NCBI RefSeq assembly: GCF_900128495.1
Contig: NZ_LT635801.1
Span: forward strand, 1,499,997-1,563,996
Origin: Bacteroides ilei
GTDB lineage: Bacteria; Bacteroidota; Bacteroidia; Bacteroidales; Bacteroidaceae
Reading direction: 5' to 3'
Length of the DNA: 64,000 bases
Shown: positions 48,995 to 57,365 of the stretch, one piece after another
How positions within the stretch are numbered: the first letter of the stretch is position 1
How the letters are laid out: each line of letters begins with the position of its first letter
The notes under the pieces: model-generated
Seen by the model: the letters and a program-made list of their open reading frames with translations, nothing else
What the model was told of the DNA's origin: nothing
Databases searched by the model: none
Translations under genes and position numbers: made by a program

Positions 48995-49216
48995 TTACAC
49001 TATCCCTTGGATGGAAAGAAAGAAGAAAACACCTGTCGCAATCATCAGGCATCCCAATGCCGCATAGAACAGGCGGGCCCGGTTACGTCCGGCACTGGCT
49101 ACGATAAATTGTGTGTTGCGGGCGGTAAAGAACCAGTCCCAGTTGAACACGGCAGCCAGTAGAGCCAGCAGGCCTGTAATGACAAATATTGCCTGGATTA
49201 TATAATGTGTGACCAT
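48995..49216 (-). CDS. Imm17-like small membrane protein
   Basis: This 73-residue protein has two membrane helices and the stretch FNWDWFFTARNTQFIVASAG followed by GRNRARLFYAALG, which I recognise as the Imm17 type of immunity proteins. No toxin gene is next to it. It is 18 bases after tsaE and appears to belong to the same unit. The immunity role is known for the domain family only in toxin loci; here it may be a housekeeping relative. Confidence 0.7.
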   Translation of the reverse strand: MVTHYIIQAIFVITGLLALLAAVFNWDWFFTARNTQFIVASAGRNRARLFYAALGCLMIATGVFFFLSIQGIV

Positions 49217-49234
49217 AGGGACTTCCTCCGTTAT

Positions 49235-49660
49235 TTATTCTCCGGCGTCGAAGCGTATGGTACGTGAACCGTCTTCGTTTTCATCGATATGGACGTTTAC
49301 CGCATCACCCGGCAGCAGATCTTCGATGAGTTCGGGCCATTCTATGAAGCATAGTGCACCGCTGTAGAAATAGTCTTCGTATCCCATGTCATAGACTTCT
49401 TCCAGTTTCTTGATGCGGTAGAAGTCGAAATGATAGATCAGTTCACCCGTCTTGTCCGAGCGGTATTCGTTTACGATGGCGAATGTGGGCGAATTGATTA
49501 CGTCTGTTACTCCCAGTTCTTCGCATACGGCTTTGATGAAGGTTGTTTTTCCGGCACCCATTTTCCCGTAGAATGCGAAAACGGTATTGTCTCCCATGGC
49601 TGCAATGAACTGTTTGGCAGCTTCATGAATATTTTCGAGTGAAGTGATTTTGATTTCCAT
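49235..49660 (-). CDS. tsaE: tRNA threonylcarbamoyladenosine synthesis ATPase TsaE
   Basis: This 141-residue P-loop ATPase has [14 protein letters not shown] (Walker A, near residues 31-44), [10 protein letters not shown] and the HFDFYRIK motif. It works with TsaB, TsaC and TsaD to make N6-threonylcarbamoyladenosine-37 in ANN-decoding tRNAs. The partners are not in the window. It follows the ABC permease by 69 bases on the same strand. Length and motifs are those of a typical TsaE. Confidence 0.95.
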   Translation of the reverse strand: MEIKITSLENIHEAAKQFIAAMGDNTVFAFYGKMGAGKTTFIKAVCEELGVTDVINSPTFAIVNEYRSDKTGELIYHFDFYRIKKLEEVYDMGYEDYFYSGALCFIEWPELIEDLLPGDAVNVHIDENEDGSRTIRFDAGE

Positions 49661-49729
49661 AAGGCATATTTATTTCGATTATCTGCAAAAGTAACTAATT
49701 TTTCAGTAATTGCTTCGTGTCGGCTCCGA

Positions 49730-50548
49730 TTATTCTTTCCTCAGGAGGCTACGGTATATCTTGGCGAGTGTATAGATGATGATGGAAACGAAGATGATGG
49801 AAGCTCCCGAGGGGATCTGGTACCTGTAAGAGAAAAACAGTCCTCCCAGGCAGCTGATATACCCGATACCTACCGAGAGCCAGATAATGTTCCTGAACTT
49901 GTAAGTAAAGAGGTTGGCCGTCATCTGTGGCAGTGTAAGCAGGGAGATTGCCAGGACTATACCTACCATGCGCAGGCACGATACGATGGTCAATGCGATA
50001 AACATCATAAGCATGTATTCGAAAAAGGCCACGGGCATCTGCTGTGAACGGGCATATTCACGGTCGAACGCTATGGCTACGATAGGCCTCATGAAAAGGG
50101 TGAAGAAGATAGCCAGTGCCACGCTGATTATTCCCAGCAGGATGATGTCGGCACGGGTAATGGTCAGGATATTCCCGAAAAGAAATGACGAGAGGTCGGG
50201 GGTGAATCCCGGGGCCAGGAAACTGAATATGATACCTACCGCCATGCCGAAGGTCCAGAACACCGCAATGGCCGAATCTTCGCGCATGTCGCTCCGTTTG
50301 CTCAACCATTCCACGCCAAAGGCCGAAAGTACCGAGAATATGGCTGCTGTGAGCAGAGGGGATATGCCTGTATAGAGACCTATTCCTACACCTCCGAACG
50401 AGGCATGTGTAATGCCTCCGCTGATGAACACCAGCCGTCGGGTTACGATATAGGTACCGATGATTCCGCAGGCAATGCTGGCGAAGAGGCTTCCCAGCAG
50501 GGCATGCTGGAAGAAGGTATAATTGAAAAGTTCGAGTAAGTTGTCCAT
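49730..50548 (-). CDS. Metal ABC transporter permease (ZnuB/MntB type)
   Basis: This 272-residue protein has eight or nine hydrophobic segments and family hallmarks: NYTFFQHALLGSLFASIACG, ITHASFGGVGIGLY and GIVLAISLLTLPQMTANLF. It would form the membrane channel for Zn2+ or Mn2+ import. The matching ATPase and binding-protein genes are not next to it, so it must find its partners elsewhere. It is three bases after the upstream 146-residue protein gene, suggesting coupled translation. Confidence 0.88.
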   Translation of the reverse strand: MDNLLELFNYTFFQHALLGSLFASIACGIIGTYIVTRRLVFISGGITHASFGGVGIGLYTGISPLLTAAIFSVLSAFGVEWLSKRSDMREDSAIAVFWTFGMAVGIIFSFLAPGFTPDLSSFLFGNILTITRADIILLGIISVALAIFFTLFMRPIVAIAFDREYARSQQMPVAFFEYMLMMFIALTIVSCLRMVGIVLAISLLTLPQMTANLFTYKFRNIIWLSVGIGYISCLGGLFFSYRYQIPSGASIIFVSIIIYTLAKIYRSLLRKE

Positions 50549-50551
50549 GTC

Positions 50552-50992
50552 TCAGCTTTTAGTGGTAGAATCCTGGTTGAAGCGCCGTTCGCCTACAATC
50601 AGGAAAAGTTCGTCCTTCAGTTCATCGGGCAGTTCTATGCCACGCAGCTGCAGGCTGCGGCTCCATCCGGCTACGTCTACCTCCTGCATGGTGTAGAGTA
50701 TGTCCCGGAATTCTTCAATTTCCTCATCGCTGTATCCGTTGCCCGGACGTCCCTTGAAACGGTCCAGTTCTTCATCGTCATAGTACTCTATTTTCTTGCT
50801 TACCGCCGCCAGCAGACTTTCTTTTTCGCATATCTGGTGTTGTCCGCAACATTCACTGTCTACAGTCTTTACTTCGGGGGCTTCTTTTAGCTCTCCTTTT
50901 GCTATTTTCCTGTTGATGTTGCGGTTATAGAAATATCCGGCAATGAGTCCGAAAACAACTACTCCTATCAGGATAAGAATCAAAATCCACAT
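50552..50992 (-). CDS. Membrane-anchored protein with Cys/His-rich segment
   Basis: This 146-residue protein has one N-terminal membrane helix (residues 2-21), then a short Cys/His group (ECCGQHQICEKES) and a conserved acidic helical part. The Cys residues could bind a metal. No function is known. Its place three bases before the metal ABC permease gene and 37 bases after aroA suggests cotranscription, and a role in metal handling is possible but unproven. Confidence 0.72.
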   Translation of the reverse strand: MWILILILIGVVVFGLIAGYFYNRNINRKIAKGELKEAPEVKTVDSECCGQHQICEKESLLAAVSKKIEYYDDEELDRFKGRPGNGYSDEEIEEFRDILYTMQEVDVAGWSRSLQLRGIELPDELKDELFLIVGERRFNQDSTTKS

Positions 50993-51029
50993 GTTTCCAC
51001 TCTTTTGTTATTTTTCCAGTAAATATCAT

Positions 51030-52265
51030 TTATTCTTTTTCACCGATGATGGAAAAGCCTGCCTGTTCCAGGTTTTCCCAGTAATGCGGATACGATTTGC
51101 TCACTACGTGCGGGTCATTGATCCGGATTTCGCCCAGTCTGATGCAGGCTGGCGCAAAGGCCATGGCCATCCGGTGGTCTTCATACGTATCGATGCAGGG
51201 GAGTGCATCCGGAGTACAACGTCCGCCGTCCCAGAAAAGTTCAGAACCATTTGCTTCCCGGATGGGATAGCCCAGCTTTTTCAGTTCGGTGATAAGAGCC
51301 GCCATGCGGTCGGTCTCTTTGATTTTCAGGCTTTGCAGTCCGTAGAAATGGAACGGGATGTCCAGCATGGCGCATGTCACTACGAAAGTCTGGGCCAGAT
51401 CGGGCTGGTTCACGAAATCGTACTCCATGTGTTCCGTCCTCTTTCCGCTTTTTTTCAGCATGACGGTCCGTTCGCCGTAAACCGTTTCAACTCCCAGCTG
51501 CCGGAATATCTCCGCCACTTCCGAGTCTCCTTGAAAACTTTGCCTGAAAAGTCCCGGAAGCTCTATCGTCGCATTGTCCGAAAGTGCGCATATTTCATAC
51601 CAGTAAGACGCTGCGCTCCAGTCGCTTTCCACATAATATGGAGTTGGCTTGTATGGTACAGGCTTGACCTCGAGGCAATTGTCGGACATCCACCCGGCTT
51701 CCGCTCCGAATTCGTCCATCATGCGGAGGGTGAGGTTGATGTACGGACGTGAAACGATATCGCCTGTCAGTGTCAGTTTCAATCCTTTTCCAAGTGCAGG
51801 GCCTATCATCAGCAAGGCTGATATGTATTGGGAGCTTACGTTCCCGGGCAAACTGATTTCATGGTTGGTGAGTTGGCATCCGGTAATCCGGAGCGGAGGG
51901 TAACCTTCGTTCCCTGTATATTCAATGCGGGCTCCCAACGCGCGCAAGGCATCGACCAGGATACGGATAGGACGTTGCTTCATGCGCTCGGTTCCGGTAA
52001 TGACATGCGTGCCTTGCGTGACGGACAGGAATGCTGTCAGGAACCGCATGGCCGTTCCTGCCGCCATGATATCGATTACCGGTGTCATTTCCTGCAAAGC
52101 GCGTATCATGACACGCGTATCGTCGCAATCGGAAAGGTTTTCCGGCTGGAATCCGCTTCCTGCCAGTGCGTTCATAATGAGTGCACGGTTGCAGATACTT
52201 TTGGAAGAGGGTAGCTGGATGCGGGTCTGTATATCGGCCGGAGGGGTTATTTTTATTCGCTTCAT
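51030..52265 (-). CDS. aroA: 3-phosphoshikimate 1-carboxyvinyltransferase (EPSP synthase)
   Basis: The protein has 411 residues (E. coli 427). Motifs include LPSSKSICNRALIMNAL at the N-terminus, AAGTAMRFLTAFLSV near residue 70 and IKETDRMAALITEL in the second domain. It transfers enolpyruvate from PEP to shikimate 3-phosphate in the path to aromatic amino acids. It is divergent from no gene and heads a minus-strand series with the 146-residue protein, ABC permease and tsaE. The 128 bases upstream (52266-52393) show nothing further. Confidence 0.95.
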   Translation of the reverse strand: MKRIKITPPADIQTRIQLPSSKSICNRALIMNALAGSGFQPENLSDCDDTRVMIRALQEMTPVIDIMAAGTAMRFLTAFLSVTQGTHVITGTERMKQRPIRILVDALRALGARIEYTGNEGYPPLRITGCQLTNHEISLPGNVSSQYISALLMIGPALGKGLKLTLTGDIVSRPYINLTLRMMDEFGAEAGWMSDNCLEVKPVPYKPTPYYVESDWSAASYWYEICALSDNATIELPGLFRQSFQGDSEVAEIFRQLGVETVYGERTVMLKKSGKRTEHMEYDFVNQPDLAQTFVVTCAMLDIPFHFYGLQSLKIKETDRMAALITELKKLGYPIREANGSELFWDGGRCTPDALPCIDTYEDHRMAMAFAPACIRLGEIRINDPHVVSKSYPHYWENLEQAGFSIIGEKE

Positions 52266-52393
52266 GCTGATTTGGATTGTTCTGTTTTGTTGACTGGCAA
52301 AAGTACGAATAAAAAGTGATAAACAGAAAAATGTAATGATGTTATTGGCCGATGTATCTTATATGCTTTCTATAGAGACAACTGATTTGTTAT

Positions 52394-53269
52394 TCATTGT
52401 CTATCGGTAGATAGTGTGTCAATGCAATTTTTTTCCATGCGGAATTTTTTTGGAGACATTCCTGTATTTTTCTTGAAGAAACGGCTCAGGTAGGATGAAT
52501 CGGGAAACTGACAGATGTTTGCTATTTCGGTGACAGACAGATCGGGATTATTCAACTGTACCTTAATTTCAGCGGTCAGTTGCTCGTCAATCACTTCCTT
52601 CGGTGTCTTTCCGTTGGCGTAAGTGACGGTTATTTCGTTAAGGTAGCGTGCGGAAATACAGAGTTTTTCTGCATAGAACAAGACTTGATGTTCCCGTACA
52701 GCATGTTCATGTACCAGATGCATGAAGCGGTGAAACAACAATTGTTTCCTTGTATATGAATGTGTTACCGAAACGTATGTTTCAGGGATGGAACTGAATA
52801 TCCATAAGAACATGCTCTGCAGGAAGTTCAGTTCCAACCTTTCGGTAAAAGGGGAGGCCGGTCGGGTGAACAGCATCTGTCCCATATCCATCCAAAGATT
52901 GATGTTTTTCCAGCTTTGGAGATTGCCTGTATTTCCGTGGTCAAACAGCGGAAATTCTTTCATGTAGTTGAAATAGGTGCTGTCTAGTGATACAGCAGCC
53001 TGTAGGAAAACTTTGGAAGGATAAAGCAGAAGTCGTACGTGGAAATCGGGCGAGGCTTCCATCAGTTGCATGATGCTTCCGTGCCAGAAAATCAGTTCAC
53101 ATCTTTCTTTCAGCTTGAATTGTTGTGCCCCCGTAGAAATAATCCCGTATCCATTGGTGCAGATTATCTGAATACAACAATCGAAATGGAACGGAGAGTT
53201 GAGAAGAAAACTGAGGTCACTTTCTTCATAATGGATCCCGGATAGGGGAAATGATAGGGGTATATTCAT
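52394..53269 (-). CDS. AraC-family transcriptional regulator
   Basis: This 291-residue protein has an N-terminal ligand/dimer domain and a C-terminal AraC-type double helix-turn-helix (about residues 190-285), with LSVTEIANICQFPDSSYLSR and FFKKNTGMSPKKFRMEK. It is divergent from a drug-exporter gene, and the 148-base interval holds a near-perfect palindrome. It probably controls that exporter. The effector is unknown. Confidence 0.9.
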   Translation of the reverse strand: MNIPLSFPLSGIHYEESDLSFLLNSPFHFDCCIQIICTNGYGIISTGAQQFKLKERCELIFWHGSIMQLMEASPDFHVRLLLYPSKVFLQAAVSLDSTYFNYMKEFPLFDHGNTGNLQSWKNINLWMDMGQMLFTRPASPFTERLELNFLQSMFLWIFSSIPETYVSVTHSYTRKQLLFHRFMHLVHEHAVREHQVLFYAEKLCISARYLNEITVTYANGKTPKEVIDEQLTAEIKVQLNNPDLSVTEIANICQFPDSSYLSRFFKKNTGMSPKKFRMEKNCIDTLSTDRQ

Positions 53270-53356
53270 GAAATTTACTTTTATGAAACAAAAATAGCGA
53301 TTTTTTTTCTTGAAAAAATGATTTTATTCCGTTTTTGAAAAATATTGTGCGGCAAA

Positions 53357-53392
53357 AGATAGGTATTATGATTAATACAATATCTAATTTTG
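53357..53392 (+). promoter_or_regulatory. Palindrome and -7 box upstream of the MFS exporter
   Basis: Arms GTATTA (53363-53368) and TAATAC (53373-53378) around TGAT are flanked by AGATA (53357-53361) and TATCT (53381-53385). The -7 box TAATTTTG follows at 53385-53392. A protein bound here would touch the promoter; the AraC protein is a candidate. Confidence 0.5.
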
Positions 53393-53417
53393 CAACGTTT
53401 TTAATAGATAGTTTTTT

Positions 53418-54608
53418 ATGGTAAAAGAAAATTCACAATTGTTTATTCTGGTATTCCTTGGGGTTCTTACGGCGTTTGGTCCTTTTGTGACAGATATGTA
53501 TTTGCCTACATTGCCTGCTATGACCGGTTTTTTTCATACCACTTCCTCACAGGTACAGTTAGGGCTTACAGCAAGTATGATCGGGCTGGCGGTCGGTCAA
53601 CTGTTTTTTGGTCCGTTAAGTGATAAGTATGGACGTCGTTTGCCATTGATCATAGCGATGGTTTTGTTTCTGCTTGCTACAATCGGATGTCTGTTTTCTT
53701 CCACAATCATGCAATTTATAGGCTGGCGTTTGGTACAGGGTATGGCTGGAGCTGGCGGTATCGTGATTTCACGGTCTATTGCTGCCGACAAATATTCTGG
53801 CCGTGAACTGGCGAAAATGCTGGCTGTTATTGGAGCCATTAACGGTGTGGCCCCTGTGGCAGCTCCTATAGCAGGTGGCAGTATGGCTGGCAGTTGGGGC
53901 TGGCAAGGTATTTTCTGGACACTTTTCGCTTTGGGGATTATTTTGTTGGCGGGAAGTTTGCATTTCAAGGAATCGCTTCCGCAGGAACGTCGCCAAAATG
54001 CACGTTGGCGTGATGTATATACCAGTTTTGTGACTGTTATTCATAATCGTCGATATGTCTGTTATATTCTTCAGTTCGGCTTTGCTCAGGGAGTTCTGTT
54101 CGCTAATATTGCTTCTGCTCCTTTTATCATGCAGCAACATTACGGTTTTTCGCCAATGATGTTCAGTATATGTTTCGGTATCAATGCGGTTGCTATTGTA
54201 ATTTCCGCTGCCTCTGCCGCTAAATTTGCTCATCCGGAACAGGCTTTGTATAGAGGAAGTATCGGCATGCTCATTGCTTCTTTTTTCCTTTTTATTGCAC
54301 TTAGTTCTCATTGCAGCTTTTGGATTTATGAAGTTCTGTTGTTAGGTCTGCTTTCTATGTTAGGACTTACTTTTACAGCTTCGAATACATTGGCTATGGA
54401 TAGTGAACGTGCCAATGCAGGAATGGCTTCGGCTCTGTTGGGTGCATTGGGATTTGCTTTTGGTGGAATTGTGTCTCCGGTTGTTGGACTGGGTGACATC
54501 ATGACATCTACCGGGGTTGCTTTTCTTGTAGGTTCCATCTGTTCATTTTTATGTACCCGTATGGCTGTTCGCCGTGTATTTTCATTGGCTCAGTTTTACC
54601 GGCAATAA
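53418..54608 (+). CDS. Bcr/CflA-type multidrug MFS transporter
   Basis: This 396-residue, 12-helix protein has the MFS loop GPLSDKYGRRLPLI, the early segment GPFVTDMYLPTLPAM and QGMAGAGGIVISRSIAADKY, which are marks of the Bcr/CflA branch (bicyclomycin, chloramphenicol and similar export). It is an inner-membrane proton antiporter. The divergent AraC gene and the palindrome suggest inducible expression. The codon use is more AT-rich than in the housekeeping block to its left. Confidence 0.92.
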   Translation: MVKENSQLFILVFLGVLTAFGPFVTDMYLPTLPAMTGFFHTTSSQVQLGLTASMIGLAVGQLFFGPLSDKYGRRLPLIIAMVLFLLATIGCLFSSTIMQFIGWRLVQGMAGAGGIVISRSIAADKYSGRELAKMLAVIGAINGVAPVAAPIAGGSMAGSWGWQGIFWTLFALGIILLAGSLHFKESLPQERRQNARWRDVYTSFVTVIHNRRYVCYILQFGFAQGVLFANIASAPFIMQQHYGFSPMMFSICFGINAVAIVISAASAAKFAHPEQALYRGSIGMLIASFFLFIALSSHCSFWIYEVLLLGLLSMLGLTFTASNTLAMDSERANAGMASALLGALGFAFGGIVSPVVGLGDIMTSTGVAFLVGSICSFLCTRMAVRRVFSLAQFYRQ

Positions 54609-54883
54609 TGAGGTTGTTTTCTGTTGATATAGTTACTCTTCGGATGTCTGCCTGCTTATGTGGGCGGAGGTGTGAGACCCTTTTCTTTGATGGATATTAT
54701 AGTGATAAAAGTTATTGAAAAATTTTAGAAAAGTCAGGTAACGATATTTGGGTAATGAATTTGTCATGGTAGAAACGGAAAAGAGTTTAATGCATGAAGG
54801 AATAGTGGATTAATGTATTGGAAGGCCGGTTCCTTCTATTAAAATACATAGATTTAAATTGTCTCTTTATTTGGATAATAGAA

Positions 54884-54924
54884 AATATGCCGTAATTGGT
54901 GTAAAAACAGAATTACGGCATATT
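54884..54924. terminator. Bidirectional terminator between the MFS and GH2 genes
   Basis: A perfect 14-base stem (54884-54897 with 54911-54924) and a 13-base loop are flanked by A- and T-rich runs on both sides, so it can serve both converging genes. The rest of the 320-base gap 54609-54928 holds no gene or repeat that I can see. Confidence 0.88.
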
Positions 54925-54928
54925 CATT

Positions 54929-57280
54929 TTAGTGAGTTTGAATCGTGAGGGTATAGGGAGTTTCTGAATCTTCCATCTGTACATTTATTTTAATCTTTCC
55001 TGCTTTTCGTCGGGATTGTACAATAATCAAAGCTTTGCCAAAGTAAGTTTTTGATTTGTTGCTGCTAAATGTTTCTCTTTTACGTAGGTCCCCATTATCT
55101 ACTCCCATTAATTTCCCTTCTCCTTCAATAGACACTTTCAGATGCTTGTCGTCTGTTTGTACAGGTTTTCCGTCTTCGTCATAAAGTTGGACTGTAATGT
55201 GTGACAAGTCTTGTCCGTCGGCTTTTATTGTTTGCCGATCGGGAGTAAGTGTCAAGTATTTTGTTTCTTTACTTGTTTCTATGGAATATGAAGCAACTTC
55301 TTTACCTTGAATGAATCCTTTTGCTGTTATATTACCGGGATGATATGGAATATTCCATATGATAGTGTTGTTTGTGAAATCATGTGTCTTTTGTTTTCCC
55401 ATTGATTTCCCATTGAAAAAGAGTTCAACTTCTTCGCAATTGGTAATCGTACAAAGCTGTATGACTTGTTCTCGGTAGGAAGATGGAAGATTCCAATTAG
55501 ATGCCATTTTAGGCCATTGCCAAATGTCTCTTCCATGTTCAATGTCTAGAGACGGATCTAAATAGGCGATATTGACAGATGGTTTTTTGTTCCACATGGC
55601 ACGATGATATGCTGCTCTAGGTTTTTCAAACATACAAATATCAAATAACCCTTCCGGCCATCCAAAACTGTCATGTCCGGCTTCACCTAAATAATCCACT
55701 CCAGCCCAAATAAATCCACCGGCAACAAATTCATTTTCAGCTATGATGTTCCAAGGATTATAGGGAGTATAGCTGCGTATATTACCTTCTTCTCCACTGA
55801 AATAGGGCAGTTCTTCAGTAATGATAAAGCGTCGTTCAGGAAATTTCTTATGATCGTTTAACATTCTTGCCTCCAGGTAGTTATATCCGATAACATCGGT
55901 TATTCCGGAAAATTTTTCCTGATGGTTGTTTTGTGCAGAAAGAATAACCATACGACTTGGTTCTTTTTCATGTACATAATCTTGTAGCATTTTGGCTCTT
56001 CGCCATCCTGTATCAGTAGTGTCCCAAGCTTCTTGTAATTCATTGCCGATACTCCATAGGATGACAGACGGATGGTTTCGGTCTCTGGTCAACATATTGT
56101 TTAGGTCTTTTTGCCACCATTCATCAAAATATTTGGCATAGTAGCCGGATTTCCATTTGTCGAATGCCTCATCAATGACTACAAACCCCATGCGGTCACA
56201 CATATCCAGAAATTCAGGAGATGGTTGGTTATGTGCACATCGGATAGCATTACATCCATATTCTTTCAGTATTTCCAGCTTGCGTTCATAGCTCCTGTCG
56301 GGTACGGCTGTTCCTAAACAACCTCCATCCATGTGTAGACAAAGTCCTTTTAATTTAATTTGTTCTCCATTCAAGAAAAAACCTTTATCGGAGGTGAATT
56401 CAATTTTCCGGACCCCGAATTGTGTATAGTATACATCGTGTCGTTTGCCATTCACTTTTATAGTTGTTTCCATTGTATAAAGTGAAGGTTGGTCTATTGA
56501 CCACAATATCGGATTTTTTAAGTGAAACTGTTGTGATAAGGTCAATGTATCATCAGGTTGGATGATGGTTTGCTGATTGTCACTGTAGGCCACGGTCTTT
56601 TTTTCATTGTTTAATATTCGTTGGGACAAAATGACGGTTTTTGTCTTATCTGATGCGTTTGTCAATGATGTTTTAATGTGGATGTCTGCTTGTCCTTTGC
56701 TTATCGTCGGTGTTGTGATATAAGTTCCGTCATTGATTACATGTATAGGATTGGTTATAATCAACCATACGTGTCGATAAATACCGGAACCAGTATACCA
56801 TCGTGCTATATTGTCTTTACCGGAGCGGTCTACACGTACAGAAATGATGTTATTTTTGCCATATTCCAGATAGGGTGTTAAATCATATTCAATACTACAG
56901 AACCCATATGGGCGGAACCCTAAATGTTTTCCGTTAATATATACATCACTTTGATGGAATATTCCGTCAAATAAAATAGAAACAGATTTTCCTCGGTAGG
57001 AATTAGGGATATGGAATGATTTACGGTACCATCCAATGCCACCTGGCAGATGTGCTGCCGATCCGCTGATTTCCGGATCGTAATTGAGTTTTATACTCCA
57101 GTCATGTGGTAATTGGATATCTTCCCAAGATTGATCATCGTATATTTTTTCTGCATATTCTTGTTTGTCGGTCAAGGAAAATTTCCAGTCAAAATCAAAA
57201 TTTTTTTTGTAACGGAGTTGTTGGGAAAATAGATTGATAGTTCCGCAAAGGGCAAAGATTAGAATAATGTATTTTTTCAT
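54929..57280 (-). CDS. Glycoside hydrolase family 2 enzyme
   Basis: This 783-residue enzyme has a signal peptide (MKKYIILIFALCGTINLFS), a jelly-roll N-terminal domain, an Ig-like domain, a TIM barrel and C-terminal beta domains. The acid/base Glu is in WSIGNELQE (E414), and the nucleophile is probably in FIITEELPYF (E489 or E490). It may be a beta-galactosidase, beta-glucuronidase or related exo-enzyme of the right utilization locus. The start at 57280 is set by the signal peptide; the Met at 57322 would extend into the intercistronic hairpin. Confidence 0.9.
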   Translation of the reverse strand: MKKYIILIFALCGTINLFSQQLRYKKNFDFDWKFSLTDKQEYAEKIYDDQSWEDIQLPHDWSIKLNYDPEISGSAAHLPGGIGWYRKSFHIPNSYRGKSVSILFDGIFHQSDVYINGKHLGFRPYGFCSIEYDLTPYLEYGKNNIISVRVDRSGKDNIARWYTGSGIYRHVWLIITNPIHVINDGTYITTPTISKGQADIHIKTSLTNASDKTKTVILSQRILNNEKKTVAYSDNQQTIIQPDDTLTLSQQFHLKNPILWSIDQPSLYTMETTIKVNGKRHDVYYTQFGVRKIEFTSDKGFFLNGEQIKLKGLCLHMDGGCLGTAVPDRSYERKLEILKEYGCNAIRCAHNQPSPEFLDMCDRMGFVVIDEAFDKWKSGYYAKYFDEWWQKDLNNMLTRDRNHPSVILWSIGNELQEAWDTTDTGWRRAKMLQDYVHEKEPSRMVILSAQNNHQEKFSGITDVIGYNYLEARMLNDHKKFPERRFIITEELPYFSGEEGNIRSYTPYNPWNIIAENEFVAGGFIWAGVDYLGEAGHDSFGWPEGLFDICMFEKPRAAYHRAMWNKKPSVNIAYLDPSLDIEHGRDIWQWPKMASNWNLPSSYREQVIQLCTITNCEEVELFFNGKSMGKQKTHDFTNNTIIWNIPYHPGNITAKGFIQGKEVASYSIETSKETKYLTLTPDRQTIKADGQDLSHITVQLYDEDGKPVQTDDKHLKVSIEGEGKLMGVDNGDLRKRETFSSNKSKTYFGKALIIVQSRRKAGKIKINVQMEDSETPYTLTIQTH

Positions 57281-57317
57281 TAATGAAAGATTTTTATGTG
57301 TATATGTTACTAATCGG

Positions 57318-57357
57318 AACATTCTATCCGATTCGTTTATTAATCGGATAGAATGTT
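57318..57357 (-). terminator. Hairpin between SusD and GH2 (attenuator or mRNA-end protection)
   Basis: A perfect 16-base stem (57318-57333 with 57342-57357) and an eight-base loop lie in the gap between the SusD stop and the GH2 start. No T run follows directly, so partial termination or protection of the SusC/SusD mRNA is more likely than full termination. Confidence 0.75.
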
Positions 57358-57365
57358 ATCAGAAG

